Shown here piece by piece: positions 28,616-38,492 of a DNA stretch of 64,000 nucleotides. The position numbers were made by a program, and so were the translations under genes. The notes below the pieces were generated by a model, which was not told where the DNA came from, did not search any database, and was given only the letters and a program-made list of their open reading frames with translations. Every line of letters begins with the position of its first letter. Position 1 is the stretch's first letter. Source of the stretch: Alphaproteobacteria bacterium (GTDB taxonomy: Bacteria; Pseudomonadota; Alphaproteobacteria; Acetobacterales; Acetobacteraceae); assembly GCA_017307285.1 (NCBI GenBank), contig JAFKFI010000074.1, forward strand, positions 1 through 64,000, in the 5' to 3' direction.

Positions 28616-28768
28616 ATGAGCGACAAGCAGGACGATCCCGCCGCGGAGGCTGAGCGGCCGGCCAGGCCGGAGACGCCCAAGCTGCCCAAGGAGATCGGTG
28701 GCCCGAAGGGGCCGGAGCCGACGCGCTACGGCGACTGGGAACAGAACGGACGCTGCACGGATTTCTGA
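28616..28768 (+). CDS. DUF1674 / SDHAF4-like protein
   Basis: 50 residues from the ATG at 28616. The N-terminus is charged and low-complexity; the C-terminus is [20 protein letters not shown] followed by GRCTDF, the complete diagnostic end of DUF1674. In mitochondria the homologue SDHAF4 binds the flavinylated succinate dehydrogenase subunit and helps complex II assembly; a similar role in bacteria is inferred. No sdh genes are in the window. Confidence 0.88.
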   Translation: MSDKQDDPAAEAERPARPETPKLPKEIGGPKGPEPTRYGDWEQNGRCTDF

Positions 28769-28842
28769 TCCGCGCGATTCGCCGTTGCCCTTTCGGTCAT
28801 TGCGGGGCTTACTTCCCAGTAGCACAGTCAGGGAAGTGAACG

Positions 28843-30570
28843 ATGGCGCACGAGATGGACCTCGTCATCCGAGGCGGGACGGTCATCGACGGCACCGGCA
28901 AGCCGGGTTTCGAGGCGGACGTGGCGGTCAAGGACGGGGCAATCGTCGAGGTCGGCAAGGTTGCCGCGAGCGGTGCCGAGGAGATCGACGCGCGCGGCCA
29001 GATCGTCACGCCGGGCTTCGTCGACATCCACACCCACTATGACGGCCAGGCGGTGTGGGACAGCCATCTCGCCCCCTCGTCATGGCATGGCGTCACCACC
29101 GCCATCATGGGCAATTGTGGCGTCGGGTTCGCGCCCTGCAAGCCGGACGACCGCGAGCGACTGATTGAGCTCATGGAGGGCGTCGAGGATATTCCCGCCC
29201 CGGTGATGCACGAGGGGCTTGACTGGAACTGGCTGAGCTTCGGCGACTATCTCGACGCGCTCGACCGCAAGCCGCGTGACATCGACATCGGCGCGCTGCT
29301 GCCGCACTCGGCGGTGCGGGTGTTCGTCATGGGCGAGCGCGCGACCTTCCAGGAGAACGCTAACCAGGCGGACATCGCGCAGATGGGACAGATCGCCACG
29401 GAGGCGATGAAGGCCGGCGCGTTCGGTTTCTCCACTTCGCGCACGATCAGCCACAAGACGCTGGCGGGTGAATACATCCCGACGTTGCGGGCGCAGGAGG
29501 AGGAGCTTACCGGCATCGCTATGGGCGTGCGCGCGGCGGGAGCTGGGATGCTGGAGCTGGTCTCCGACTGGAACCAGCCGGACCCCGCGACCGAGTTCGC
29601 GATGGCGCGGCGCGTGGTCGAGAAGACCGGGCTGCCGATGGTGTTCACGCTCAACCAGCGGCACGACCGCACCGAGGTGTGGCGCGAGCTGCTGAACCTG
29701 TCCGATCAGGCGGCGGCCGACGGGCTGACCATGCGCCCGGTGTTCCCGCCGCGCCCAGTCGGCATCCTGCTCGGCCTGCAAGGCACGCAAAACCCGTTCT
29801 CCGGCTGCCCGAGCTACAAGAAGATTTCTCACTTGCCGGTGCCGGAACGGGTCGCGGCGATGCGCGACCCCGAGTTGCGGCGGCAAATCCTGTCGGAAGA
29901 CCCGATCAAGGAGAGCACATTCCCGCTCATCCATCGCATCGGTTACGACTGGATGTTCCCCTTCGAGGAGCCGCTGAACTACGAGCCGGCCAAGGCCAAC
30001 GCGATCACCCAGATCGCCGCGCGCGAGGGCCGCAGCGCGCCGGAGGTGGCGTACGACCTGCTGATCGCCGATGAGGGCAAGAACTTCATTCTCGCCGCGG
30101 TGGTGAACTACGCGCACTACAATCTGAAGCCGGTGGAGGAATTCCTCGCGCACAAGAACGCCATCATGGGCTTGGGTGACGGCGGCGCGCATGTCGGCTT
30201 CATCTCGGACGCCAACTTCCAGACCTTCATGCTGACCCATTGGGGCCGCGACCGCGCGACCGGGCGCGTGGCGTTGGAGGAGCTGGTGCGGCGGCAGACC
30301 TCCGATACGGCGCACGCAGTCGGGCTGTTCGACCGAGGCGTGATCGCGCCAGGCAAGAAGGCTGATCTCAATGTGATCGACTTCGCCAATTTGCAGCTGC
30401 AACGGCCCTACATCGTGTTCGACCTGCCGGCCGGCGGGCGGCGTCTGCTGCAGAAGGCGACCGGTTACACGGCGACGGTGAAGGCCGGCGCGGTGACATT
30501 CCGGGATGGCGAAGCGACCGGCGCGCTGCCTGGCAAGCTGCTGCGCGGTGGGCCGGCGATCGCGGCATAG
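28843..30570 (+). CDS. Amidohydrolase, N-acyl-D-amino-acid deacylase-like
   Basis: 575 residues, ATG preceded by GGGAAG. The amidohydrolase barrel shows DIHTHYDGQ with metal-binding His63 and His65, GNCGVGFAP, and a late LGDGGAHVGF carrying the conserved Asp. The composite sandwich domain begins with LVIRGGTVIDGTGKPG and resumes at GVIAPGKKADLNVID. The pattern is that of D-aminoacylase/N-acyl-D-glutamate deacylase-related enzymes that hydrolyse N-acyl D-amino acids or similar amides. Exact substrate unknown. It stands alone in its transcription unit. Confidence 0.85.
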   Translation: MAHEMDLVIRGGTVIDGTGKPGFEADVAVKDGAIVEVGKVAASGAEEIDARGQIVTPGFVDIHTHYDGQAVWDSHLAPSSWHGVTTAIMGNCGVGFAPCKPDDRERLIELMEGVEDIPAPVMHEGLDWNWLSFGDYLDALDRKPRDIDIGALLPHSAVRVFVMGERATFQENANQADIAQMGQIATEAMKAGAFGFSTSRTISHKTLAGEYIPTLRAQEEELTGIAMGVRAAGAGMLELVSDWNQPDPATEFAMARRVVEKTGLPMVFTLNQRHDRTEVWRELLNLSDQAAADGLTMRPVFPPRPVGILLGLQGTQNPFSGCPSYKKISHLPVPERVAAMRDPELRRQILSEDPIKESTFPLIHRIGYDWMFPFEEPLNYEPAKANAITQIAAREGRSAPEVAYDLLIADEGKNFILAAVVNYAHYNLKPVEEFLAHKNAIMGLGDGGAHVGFISDANFQTFMLTHWGRDRATGRVALEELVRRQTSDTAHAVGLFDRGVIAPGKKADLNVIDFANLQLQRPYIVFDLPAGGRRLLQKATGYTATVKAGAVTFRDGEATGALPGKLLRGGPAIAA

Positions 30571-30721
30571 GACCGACGGCGACTATCGCTTTATTTTGAC
30601 TTATCATCGGCTGGGTCGTTCCGTAACGTGATCTCACGAAATCGGAACGGCCCGGCCGACAGGCTGACGCCACGAACCGGGCTGCCCGCGAACGTCTCTG
30701 GGACGAGGGGGAGTCGGTCTC

Positions 30722-32344
30722 ATGGCATATCGCTGTTTTCGCTCGACGCTTGTTGCATCCGCCTTTCTGGGCCTTGCCGCGCCGGCGCTGGCGCAGTCCG
30801 TCGGCAAGGTGGGCGACGTCAATTTCCCGATTTCCTGCAATGCGGCGGCGCAGCAGCAATTCACTCGTGCCGTCGCGCTGCTGCACTCCTTCTGGTACGA
30901 GGAGGCCGGCAAGGCCTTTGCCGGCGTGACCGAGACTGACCCCAGTTGTGCGATGGGCTACTGGGGCATGGCCATGAGCAACTGGCACCCGCTGTGGTAC
31001 CCTCCGGACGCCGCGGCGCTGCGGGCGGGATCGGCGGCGGCGGCCAAGGCCGAGGCGCTTGACGCGAAGACCGATCGGGAGCGGGGCTATATCGGGGCGA
31101 TCGCGACGTTCTATCGCGACAACGACACGGTCGATAACCACACCCGTTCTGTCGCCTACGAGCGCGCAATGGAGCAACTGCATCTGCGCTATCCCGATGA
31201 TCGGGAGGCAACGGTGTTCTATGCGCTGGCACTCGACACCAATGCCTCGCCCACCGATAAGACCTACACCAATCAGAAGAAGGCGGCGGCGCTGCTCAAG
31301 CGAGTGTTCGACGAGCAGCCCAACCATCCTGGGGCGGCGCACTACCTCATTCACAGCTACGATTCGGCGCCGTTGGCCGAACTCGGCCTGCCGGCGGCGA
31401 TCTGCTACGCCGACATCGCGCCCGCCGTGCCGCACGCCCTGCACATGCCCTCGCACATCTTTACGCGGGTCGGCGAATGGCCGGAATCCATCGCCTCCAA
31501 CACGGCGGCCGCCAAGGCGGCCTCGGTCTACGGGGCGGAGAAGTTCGGCGCGGGAGTCGCCTGGGATCAGATGCTGCACGCGATGGACTATCTGGAATAC
31601 GCCTATTTGCAGACCGGGCAGGACGCAGAAGCCAAGCGCGTGCTGGACGAGCTCGCGACGTTCCAGAAGGCGACCCCGAATACCCTCGCGGCCGGCTATG
31701 CGATTGCCGCCATTCCGGCGCGCTACGTGGTGGAGCGGCAGGATTGGGCGGCGGCGGCGTCACTCACAATCCCAGTCGTCGCGTTCCCCTGGCAGCGCTT
31801 CCGTTGGACGGCGGCGATGATCAGCTACGCCCGCGCCCTCGGCGCGGCGCATACGGGCGATTTCGCTGGCGCGCGTGCCGAGATCGACAAGCTGCAAGCG
31901 GCCCACGATGCGCTGATCGCGGCGAAGAACCCATACTGGGCCGGACAGGTGGGCATCGAGGTTCAGTCCGCGAAAGCCGTCCTCGCGTACACCCAGGGCC
32001 GCAAGGACGAGGCGCTGTCGCTGATGCGAGCCGCCGCCGATGCCGACGATGCGGCGGACAAAGCTCCGGTAACGCCGGGATCGATCCTGCCGGCGCGCGA
32101 GATGCTGGCCGACATGCTGCTGGAGGCGCAACAGCCGGCGCTGGCGCTGGCCGAATACGAGCGTTCGCTTGAGGCGGCGCCAAACCGCTTCCGTAGCCTT
32201 GTCGGCGCGGGGAATGCCGCCGAGCAGGCGGGCGATGCGACGAAGGCCAAGCTCTATCGCGAGCGTATCGTGCAACTCACGGCGACGCACGGCACCGACC
32301 GGCCCGAGGCATCGGCGGCGAAGCGCTATCTCGACAAGGGCTGA
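30722..32344 (+). CDS. Secreted tetratricopeptide-repeat protein
   Basis: 540 residues with a signal peptide ([20 protein letters not shown], cleavage after Ala-Leu-Ala). The mature part is all-helical with degenerate TPR units such as [33 protein letters not shown] and [15 protein letters not shown]. Proteins of this pattern with [18 protein letters not shown] and [17 protein letters not shown] recur in many proteobacteria and have no known function. The 3' end overlaps the convergent arsH-like gene by 19 bases. Confidence 0.8.
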   Translation: MAYRCFRSTLVASAFLGLAAPALAQSVGKVGDVNFPISCNAAAQQQFTRAVALLHSFWYEEAGKAFAGVTETDPSCAMGYWGMAMSNWHPLWYPPDAAALRAGSAAAAKAEALDAKTDRERGYIGAIATFYRDNDTVDNHTRSVAYERAMEQLHLRYPDDREATVFYALALDTNASPTDKTYTNQKKAAALLKRVFDEQPNHPGAAHYLIHSYDSAPLAELGLPAAICYADIAPAVPHALHMPSHIFTRVGEWPESIASNTAAAKAASVYGAEKFGAGVAWDQMLHAMDYLEYAYLQTGQDAEAKRVLDELATFQKATPNTLAAGYAIAAIPARYVVERQDWAAAASLTIPVVAFPWQRFRWTAAMISYARALGAAHTGDFAGARAEIDKLQAAHDALIAAKNPYWAGQVGIEVQSAKAVLAYTQGRKDEALSLMRAAADADDAADKAPVTPGSILPAREMLADMLLEAQQPALALAEYERSLEAAPNRFRSLVGAGNAAEQAGDATKAKLYRERIVQLTATHGTDRPEASAAKRYLDKG

Positions 32345-33051
32345 GTGCCGGATTTCCGGGCAGCCGCGAGCCGTTCGCTGTAGCGGTCGGTGAGGTAGTC
32401 TGCCCGGTCGCGGAGGATCCAGGTGAAGCGCACCAGTTCCTCCATTACGTCGACGACTCGCTCGTAGTACGGGCCAGCCCGCATCCGTCCGGCCTCGTCG
32501 AACTGCTCGTAGACCTTGGGCACGCTGGACTGGTTGGGAATGGTGAACATCCGCGTCCAGCGGCCGAGCAGGCGCAGCGTGTTCACCGCGTTGAAGCTCT
32601 GGGAGCCGCCATTGACCTGCATGACGGCCAACGTTCGCCCCTGCGTAGGCCTGACCCTGCCGATCGAGAGGGGAATCCAGTCGATCTGGTTCTTGAACAC
32701 CCCGGTGATCGCGCCGTGCCGCTCGGGGCTGCACCAGACCTGCCCCTCGGACCATTGCGAGAGCCCGCGCAGTTCGGCGACTTTCGGATGGTCGGGCTCG
32801 GTGCTGTTCGCCACCGGCAGGCCGTGCGGGTGAAAGATCTGGGTCTCGGCACCCAGAGCCCGGAGCACGCGGGCCGCCTCCTCGACCATCCGCCGCGAGT
32901 AGGATTCTGCCCGCAAGCTGCCATAGAGCAGCAAGATGCGAGGGGCGTGCCGCGACCGCACAGTCGGTTCCAGGCGGGCAAAGTCGACCGGTAGCAGGAA
33001 AGCGCGTTCCAGCGCGGGCAGGGAGTCGTGTTCGGCCGCGTCCGAGGCCAC
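32326..33051 (-). CDS. arsH: ArsH-type NADPH-dependent FMN reductase
   Basis: 241 residues, GTG start six bases after folD. The flavodoxin-like fold shows [17 protein letters not shown] (FMN phosphate loop), [28 protein letters not shown] and [17 protein letters not shown], a near-complete match to ArsH. ArsH oxidises trivalent methylated or aromatic arsenicals. No arsB, arsC, arsM or arsR gene is in the window. Co-directional and tightly spaced with folD and yggT. Confidence 0.92.
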   Translation of the reverse strand: MASDAAEHDSLPALERAFLLPVDFARLEPTVRSRHAPRILLLYGSLRAESYSRRMVEEAARVLRALGAETQIFHPHGLPVANSTEPDHPKVAELRGLSQWSEGQVWCSPERHGAITGVFKNQIDWIPLSIGRVRPTQGRTLAVMQVNGGSQSFNAVNTLRLLGRWTRMFTIPNQSSVPKVYEQFDEAGRMRAGPYYERVVDVMEELVRFTWILRDRADYLTDRYSERLAAARKSGTQPLSR

Positions 33052-33057
33052 TTCGAC

Positions 33058-33915
33058 TTAGCCCGGCGGGACCGGTCGGCGCCGCCGCTCGGCGGCGGTA
33101 ACGGTGTTTTCGAGCAGGCAGGCAATCGTCATCGGACCGACCCCGCCTGGGACCGGGGTGATCGCGCCGGCGATTTCGGCGGCCTCGGCAAAGGCCACGT
33201 CGCCGCCGAGCTTGTTATCGGGCCGACGGTTGACGCCGACATCGATCACGGCGGCCCCTTTACCGATCCAGTCTCCTCGCACCATCTCGAGCTTCCCCAC
33301 CGCGGCGATCAGCACCTCCGCCCGCCGGCACTCGTCGGCCAGGTTTCGGGTGCGCGAATGCGCGATGGTGACGGTGGCGTTGGCGGCGAGCAGCAGGGCG
33401 GCGATCGGCTTCCCGACGATCGCCGAGCGCCCCAGCACCAGCGCCCGCGCGCCCGACAGCGGCACGTCGGCGGCGGCCAGCAGCTTCATGATCCCGAGCG
33501 GCGTGCAAGGCACCAGGCTCGGCAGCCCGCCGGCGAGGCGCCCGACATTGATCGGATGGAAGCCGTCGACATCCTTCGCAGGGTCGATTGCCTCAATCAC
33601 CGCCTGCGGACTGATCTGCGGCGGCAGCGGTAGTTGCACCAGAATGCCGTCGACCGCCGGATCGGCGTTCAGTCGCGCCACCACGGCGAGCAACTCCGCC
33701 TGGCTGGTGTCGGCCGGCAGACGAATCGACTCGGTGGCGAGTCCTGCCTCGGTGGCGGCGCGGTTCTTGCTCCGCACATAGACGCTGCTGGCCGGGTCGG
33801 CACCCACCAGCACCACCGCGAGACCGGGCCGGAAGCCCAGCCCGGCGACCCGACTCGCCACCCGAGCGCGGAGTTCGGCAGCGATCGCCCGCCCATCGAT
33901 GATGCGCGCGGTCAC
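33058..33915 (-). CDS. folD: Bifunctional methylenetetrahydrofolate dehydrogenase/cyclohydrolase
   Basis: 285 residues, GTG start. Interconverts 5,10-methylene-, methenyl- and 10-formyl-tetrahydrofolate. [12 protein letters not shown] carries catalytic Tyr46 and Lys50, equivalent to the Tyr-x3-Lys of Fol[34 protein letters not shown] (NADP-binding) and [17 protein letters not shown] are all diagnostic. Part of a minus-strand cluster yggT-folD-arsH with gaps of three and six bases. Confidence 0.96.
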   Translation of the reverse strand: MTARIIDGRAIAAELRARVASRVAGLGFRPGLAVVLVGADPASSVYVRSKNRAATEAGLATESIRLPADTSQAELLAVVARLNADPAVDGILVQLPLPPQISPQAVIEAIDPAKDVDGFHPINVGRLAGGLPSLVPCTPLGIMKLLAAADVPLSGARALVLGRSAIVGKPIAALLLAANATVTIAHSRTRNLADECRRAEVLIAAVGKLEMVRGDWIGKGAAVIDVGVNRRPDNKLGGDVAFAEAAEIAGAITPVPGGVGPMTIACLLENTVTAAERRRRPVPPG

Positions 33916-33918
33916 GGG

Positions 33919-34239
33919 TCAGCTCAGGAAGAGCTGCCAGCTCCCGAACAGGATTCCCCGTTGGAGCGCGGCCACGAGCGGGACGAGGATGAACTGGATC
34001 AGCAGCAGGGCGATCATCGGGCTAATGTCGATGCCGCCGAAATTGGGCAGGAAATTGCGAATCGGGCGCAGCGCCGGCTCGGTCACGCGGTAGAGGAAGT
34101 CGCCGATCGACCAGACCAGCCGGTTGCGCGTGTCGAGCACGCCGAACGCGGTCAACATGCTGAACACCGCCGCCAGGATGATCGCCCAGAAATACAGGCG
34201 GATCAGCACGAAAATCAGTTCAAACAACGCCGAGATCAC
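33919..34239 (-). CDS. YggT-family membrane protein
   Basis: 106 residues with two hydrophobic regions (about 8-30 and 70-92). Between them is RVTEPALRPIRNFLPNFGGIDISP, the YggT signature. YggT proteins are linked to osmotic stress and membrane homeostasis; mechanism unknown. First gene of yggT-folD-arsH, ending three bases before folD. Confidence 0.93.
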   Translation of the reverse strand: MISALFELIFVLIRLYFWAIILAAVFSMLTAFGVLDTRNRLVWSIGDFLYRVTEPALRPIRNFLPNFGGIDISPMIALLLIQFILVPLVAALQRGILFGSWQLFLS

Positions 34240-34309
34240 CAGCCGGCCTCCTTGGGTGGGCGGAAGCTAGCGGCGGCTCCCCGGCTCCGCAACTGCTGCG
34301 CAAGGCCGC

Positions 34310-34338
34310 TTGACACTGAGGGGCGCCATCAGCATTGT
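34310..34338 (+). promoter_or_regulatory. Candidate promoter of tRNA-Ala
   Basis: Perfect -35 TTGACA (34310-34315), 17-base spacer and a weak -10 CATTGT (34333-34338). The tRNA begins 18 bases further on, a suitable distance for a short leader. Confidence 0.5.
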
Positions 34339-34355
34339 CCGCCGCCGAACGGGAC

Positions 34356-34431
34356 GGGGCTGTAGCTCAGTTGGGAGAGCGCCTCGTTCGCAATGAGGAG
34401 GTCAGCGGTTCGATCCCGCTCAGCTCCACCA
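34356..34431 (+). tRNA. tRNA-Ala (anticodon CGC)
   Basis: 76-base cloverleaf with the 3' CCA encoded. Acceptor GGGGCTG pairs with CAGCTCC (one G-U). D-stem GCTC/GAGC, anticodon stem CCTCG/TGAGG around the loop TTCGCAA (anticodon CGC, reading GCG), T-stem AGCGG/CCGCT with loop TTCGATC. The anticodon suits a GC-rich genome using GCG heavily for alanine. Confidence 0.97.
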
Positions 34432-34455
34432 TCCGTCCCGTCATCCCGGAGCGCG

Positions 34456-35085
34456 CTATTCGCGTCGCCGGCGCCGCAATCGGCTGATGACCAGCCACGC
34501 CGCCCCGAGCACGATCACTCCGATTATCACGGCGTCCATGCTGTGCAGCACCGCCCGGAGGCGCGGATCGCTTTCCCATCGGCGGCCGAGCTCGTAGCCG
34601 ACATAGGCCAGCGCGAAGCACCACAGCCAGGAGCCGACGAAGGTGTAGAACTGGAACGGCAACTGCCGCATCCGCGCCATGCCGGCGGGGAGCGAAATGA
34701 AGGTGCGGACGACCGGCAGCAATCGGGCGATGAACACCGCCGCGTTGCCGAACCGGGCGAAGAACCGCTCGGCGCGCTGCAAATCCTCGCCGCTCAGCAG
34801 CACGAATCGGCCCCAGCGCTCCACGAACGGCCGGCCGCCGTAGAAGCCGACGGCGTAGGCTATGGTCGAGCCGATGTTGCAGCCGATCGCGCCGGCGGTC
34901 GCGGCGAGCGGCAGCGAGAATCGCCCGGTCGAGGCGATATAGCCGGCGAACGGCATGATGATCTCGGAGGGCAGCGGGATGCAGGCGGATTCGATCGCCA
35001 TGAGCGCCGCCACGCCGGAATAGCCGGCCGCCGAGACCACCGCGACGATCCAGGCGGCGACGGCGGCAATCAGATTTTCGAGCAT
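34456..35085 (-). CDS. DedA-family membrane protein
   Basis: 209 residues with several TM segments. Family features are [20 protein letters not shown] (the conserved Glu and Pro region), [22 protein letters not shown] and [22 protein letters not shown] with the functional arginines. DedA/VTT proteins are lipid scramblases or transporters of the inner membrane. Encoded on the strand opposite to the tRNA. Confidence 0.93.
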   Translation of the reverse strand: MLENLIAAVAAWIVAVVSAAGYSGVAALMAIESACIPLPSEIIMPFAGYIASTGRFSLPLAATAGAIGCNIGSTIAYAVGFYGGRPFVERWGRFVLLSGEDLQRAERFFARFGNAAVFIARLLPVVRTFISLPAGMARMRQLPFQFYTFVGSWLWCFALAYVGYELGRRWESDPRLRAVLHSMDAVIIGVIVLGAAWLVISRLRRRRRE

Positions 35086-35126
35086 GAGCGTTCCTGGCAG
35101 GTCGGCCCGCCCGATTCAAGTGCGGG

Positions 35127-36080
35127 TCAAATAGGGCGCGGCTTTAGCAGGGTGACGAGGAGTACTCCGACCACGATCAGCCCCGCGCCGACGAAATCGT
35201 ATGGATGCAATCTCTCTCCGAGGAGAAAATAGGCCAGCACCGCGATGAACACGGTTTGCAGGTAGAGAAAGACGCCGGCGCGGGCGGCGCCGAACGCGTC
35301 CACGCTCCAGTTGAACAGATAGTACATGAGCGCCCCGCCAGGCGCCGCGACATAGGCGAGCGCGAGCAGCCCATTGGCATTGAGCGCCGTCCGCTCGTCG
35401 TGCAGCACCTCCCAGACATAGAATGGCAGCGCCGTCAGCGTCGCCGCGCCGAGTAGCAGAAGTAGCAAGGGCAGCCGCGGCAGGGTGAAATTCGCCCGCC
35501 GGAGCAGGATGCTATAGATCGCGAAGCACAACGCGGAGGCGACGATCCAGAGCTCACCCGGATTAAGCCGCAGGCTGGCCAGCACCGCGGGATCGCCCTG
35601 TGCGACGATAACCACCATGCCGACGAGCGCGATCGCCGCACCCACCGCCTGCCAAACGCCCATCATCTCGCCGAGCACGAAGCGGGCAAGGATCATGGTT
35701 ACGATCGGCATCAGCGCCATGATGAGGCCGACATTGACCGCGGTGGTGGTCTGTAGCCCGACATAGATGAGGCCCGGCGACATGGCGAGCCCAATACCGC
35801 CGGTCAGCAGCAGCATGGGCGCGCGGGCCCGCAGCGTGGCGCCCATCTCCGCGTAGTGGCCGCGCACCACGGGCAGTAGCAGCAGCCCGGCGATCGCCGG
35901 ACGCCAGAAGCCGAGCGCCCAAGGCGGCATGTCGGCCTGCGCCCATTTCGCGGCGATGTAGACGCCAGCTGAGAGGAGCCAGCAGAGGATCACCGTGCCG
36001 CAGGCGGCGGCCGTCGGCTCCGGAGCATCGGTGCGAGGCGTCGCGCTGGCCTGGTGGATTGGCAGGAAGTGAAACGCCAT
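35127..36080 (-). CDS. EamA/DMT-family transporter
   Basis: 317 residues from the ATG at 36080, directly after GGGGAG. Ten hydrophobic segments in two EamA repeats; the first includes WALGFWRPAIAGLLLLPVV, and the second ends with LAYFLLGERLHPYDFVGAGLIVVGVLL, typical of the drug/metabolite transporter superfamily. Substrate unknown. An upstream start adds 25 residues without similarity. Confidence 0.85.
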   Translation of the reverse strand: MAFHFLPIHQASATPRTDAPEPTAAACGTVILCWLLSAGVYIAAKWAQADMPPWALGFWRPAIAGLLLLPVVRGHYAEMGATLRARAPMLLLTGGIGLAMSPGLIYVGLQTTTAVNVGLIMALMPIVTMILARFVLGEMMGVWQAVGAAIALVGMVVIVAQGDPAVLASLRLNPGELWIVASALCFAIYSILLRRANFTLPRLPLLLLLLGAATLTALPFYVWEVLHDERTALNANGLLALAYVAAPGGALMYYLFNWSVDAFGAARAGVFLYLQTVFIAVLAYFLLGERLHPYDFVGAGLIVVGVLLVTLLKPRPI

Positions 36081-36266
36081 CGTCTCCCCGCAACCGCGTA
36101 GAGCAGCAATGTTCCTGCTCCGCATTGTCACGGGCCGGCCCGCGCGCGGCAACACCTATCCGCCTCCTCGTCGGGTCAAGCTGGCAGGAATTTTCCCGTC
36201 AGGCCGGAACGCAGCCGAACCGACCGGCGTTGAGCGAAGCCAACCTGCCGAGGAATCCGATCGCCC

Positions 36267-37346
36267 ATGTCCGACGACCAGCCCGCTGTCAGCTCTACCC
36301 CGCTCGCCGGCCACGGGGCCGCCCAGCTCGCCTCCGTGCTGGTGAATACCTACAATGCCGAGCTGCGCGACGCGGAGGGGTTCATCGGCGATCGCGCCAG
36401 CAAGCGCGCCTTCCAGGCCATCATGGACGATTGGCGCGAGCGCCTGCGCAAGGTTGGCGAAGACCCACTCGGCGAGACCCCTACCGACGATATTGGCAAG
36501 AAGAAGCTGGACAAGCTGCTGGTCGACGGCGACCCCGAGGCGGCGGGCCTGGTCCACGGCGCAATCGAGGAGTTCGCCCAAGAACTGGCGACGGTGATCC
36601 GCCGCTTCCTGCGCCTCAAGGGCTGGCGCGGCACGCAGCGGATAGCGGTGGGCGGCGGATTGCGCGCCGGCCGCATCGGCGAGCTCGCGATCGGGCGGGC
36701 CGGCGTGCTGCTCAAGGGCGAGCACGGCCACGAGCTCGAGCTGCGACCGATCCGCCATCACCCGGACGAGGCCGGATTGATCGGCGCGATCCATCTGGCG
36801 CCGTCCTGGATCTTCTCCGGGCATGACAGCATCGTCGCTGTCGATATCGGCGGCACCAACATCCGCGCCGGCATCGTCGCGCTGAACGTGAAGAAGGCGC
36901 GCGACTTGTCCGAGGCGCATGTCCTGGGTTTCGAGCTGTGGCGGCATGGCGACGAGAAGCCGAGCCGCGAGGAGGCGGTCGAGCGGCTCGGCGACATGCT
37001 GCGCGACCTGATCCGCCGAGCCAGGAAGGATGGCCACAAGCTGGCGCCGTTCATCGGCATCGGCTGCCCCGGCATCATTGTCGAGGACGGCTCGATCAAG
37101 CGTGGCGGGCAGAACCTGCCGGGCAATTGGGAGAGCAGCCGCTTCAACCTGCCGGAGCGTGTGCGCGACCAGGTGCCGGAGATCGACGGCCATGAGACCA
37201 TCGTGCTGATGCACAACGACGCGGTGGTGCAGGGGCTGAGCGAGGTGCCGTTCATGGCCGATGTCGAGCACTGGGGTGTGCTCACCATCGGCACCGGCCT
37301 CGGCAATGCCCGCTTCACCAACCGCCGCGCGCCCGACAAGGAATGA
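36267..37346 (+). CDS. ROK-family sugar-kinase-like protein with circularly permuted motif order
   Basis: 359 residues. The motifs are those of ROK kinases but in rotated order. Residues 90-180 hold what is normally the C-terminal end: GAIEEFAQELATVIRRF, then IAVGGGLRAGRIGEL and PDEAGLIGAIHLAP. Only after that comes SIVAVDIGGTNIRAGIVAL (about 188-206), normally the N-terminal phosphate loop, then GIGCPGIIVEDG, LMHNDAVVQGLSE, and the sequence ends with LTIGTGLGNARF, usually mid-protein. The zinc-binding Cys motif of ROK proteins is absent. Residues 1-90 have no HTH signature I can see. Whether it phosphorylates a sugar is unknown; the catalytic Asp of the ND motif is present. The DUF6328 gene follows seven bases later. 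Confidence 0.75.
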   Translation: MSDDQPAVSSTPLAGHGAAQLASVLVNTYNAELRDAEGFIGDRASKRAFQAIMDDWRERLRKVGEDPLGETPTDDIGKKKLDKLLVDGDPEAAGLVHGAIEEFAQELATVIRRFLRLKGWRGTQRIAVGGGLRAGRIGELAIGRAGVLLKGEHGHELELRPIRHHPDEAGLIGAIHLAPSWIFSGHDSIVAVDIGGTNIRAGIVALNVKKARDLSEAHVLGFELWRHGDEKPSREEAVERLGDMLRDLIRRARKDGHKLAPFIGIGCPGIIVEDGSIKRGGQNLPGNWESSRFNLPERVRDQVPEIDGHETIVLMHNDAVVQGLSEVPFMADVEHWGVLTIGTGLGNARFTNRRAPDKE

Positions 37347-37353
37347 CAGTGAG

Positions 37354-38257
37354 ATGCCCTCGATCGAGGCGCGGCTGAAGGATCTGCTCGACGAGACGCG
37401 CCTCGCCCATGCTGGGCACCCAGCTTCTCATCGGGTTGCAATACCGCGCTGCGTTCTCGCCGGGCTTCGACCGCTTGCCGCCCACGTTCCGGTGGCTGGA
37501 CGCGGTGGCGCTGCTGCTGATCCTGACGGCGGCTGCCATCCTGCTCGGCACCCCGGCGTTCCACCAGATCGCGGAGGGCGGCCACGCCACCGGCCGGATG
37601 CTTGCCCGCGCGTCGGGCAACCTCAAGGCAGCCCTTCTGCCGCTCGCCCTGGCGCTCGGCATGAATGCGGCGATCGGGCTTGTGTCCACCACCGGGCCGG
37701 AATGGGCGATTGCCGTGGGGGCCGGGTTCGTGGTCGCGGCGTTGTCGGCCTGGTACGCCCTGCCGTTGCTCTCTAGCGCGCGCCGGCGGCGCCGGGAGGA
37801 AAGGATGGAGGACAAGACGCAATCGCTGGAGACCCGCATCGTGCAGGCGCTGACCGAGCTGCGGGTCGTGCTGCCCGGCGCCCAGGCGTTGTTCGGCTTC
37901 CAGTTCCTCGCGGTGCTGACCGACAGCTTCGAGCGCCTGCCGCCGGGGTCCCGGACCGTCCATCTGGTCAGCCTCGGGCTGGTCGCGCTAGCGATCATCA
38001 TGCTGATCGCGCCCGCCTCGTATCACCGCATCGCCGCCGGCGGGAACGCGGAGCAGGGCGTGCTGCGCTGCGCCGTCGCGATGATGTTGCCCGCCGCGGG
38101 GCTCATTGCCCTCGGACTGGTGGGCGACGCCTACGTGACGGTGCGGTTGATTTCCGGGAGTCATGCGCTGGCGCTGTGGCTCGCCATTGGCGCGGCGCTC
38201 GGCTTCATGGCGCTGCTCTACATCTTCCCGCTCTTCTCACGGTTTGCCAGGGCGTAG
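37354..38257 (+). pseudogene. Duplicated DUF6328-type membrane protein with a frameshift near its start
   Basis: Two tandem copies of a DUF6328-like unit lie in one reading frame from 37409. Copy 1 is GTQLLIGLQYRAAFSPGFDRLP through TPAFHQIAEGG; copy 2 is GAQALFGFQFLAVLTDSFERLP through APASYHRIAAGG; each has about four TM segments. The start of copy 1 lies in another frame: ATG 37354 gives PSIEARLKDLLDETRLA, which aligns with the region before copy 2 (SLETRIVQALTELRVV). The frames join if one C is removed from the CCC at 37406-37408. The ATG at 37409 could still start a shorter protein. Function unknown. The gene follows the ROK protein closely and probably shares its transcript. Confidence 0.7.
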
Positions 38258-38318
38258 ATCGCGGGAAAACCGGCCGGCGCCAGTGCGTTCAGACCCTCAA
38301 CGCAGAAGGAGGGACCGC

Positions 38319-38483
38319 ATGAAACAGCCGCACACCGAGCAGTCGGTCGAGCATACCGAGGACCAGCAGAACACCGGCAACCACAAGAAGTCCGACGCCC
38401 CCGACAAGGCTGGTGCCGATCGCTTCGGCGGCACCCGGACCGGGCAGGAGAACGTGGAACCGGAGAAGAAGCCGGCCCGGTAG
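38319..38483 (+). CDS. Small acidic/polar hypothetical protein (54 aa)
   Basis: ATG at 38319 has a strong Shine-Dalgarno (AGAAGGAGGG). The product is hydrophilic, rich in Glu, Gln, Lys and Gly (VEHTEDQQNTGNHKKSDAPD), without a hydrophobic segment; likely disordered. No family recognised. The excellent ribosome-binding site and normal stop argue for a real gene. A palindromic repeat follows nine bases after its stop. Confidence 0.6.
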   Translation: MKQPHTEQSVEHTEDQQNTGNHKKSDAPDKAGADRFGGTRTGQENVEPEKKPAR

Positions 38484-38492
38484 CATTTGCCT

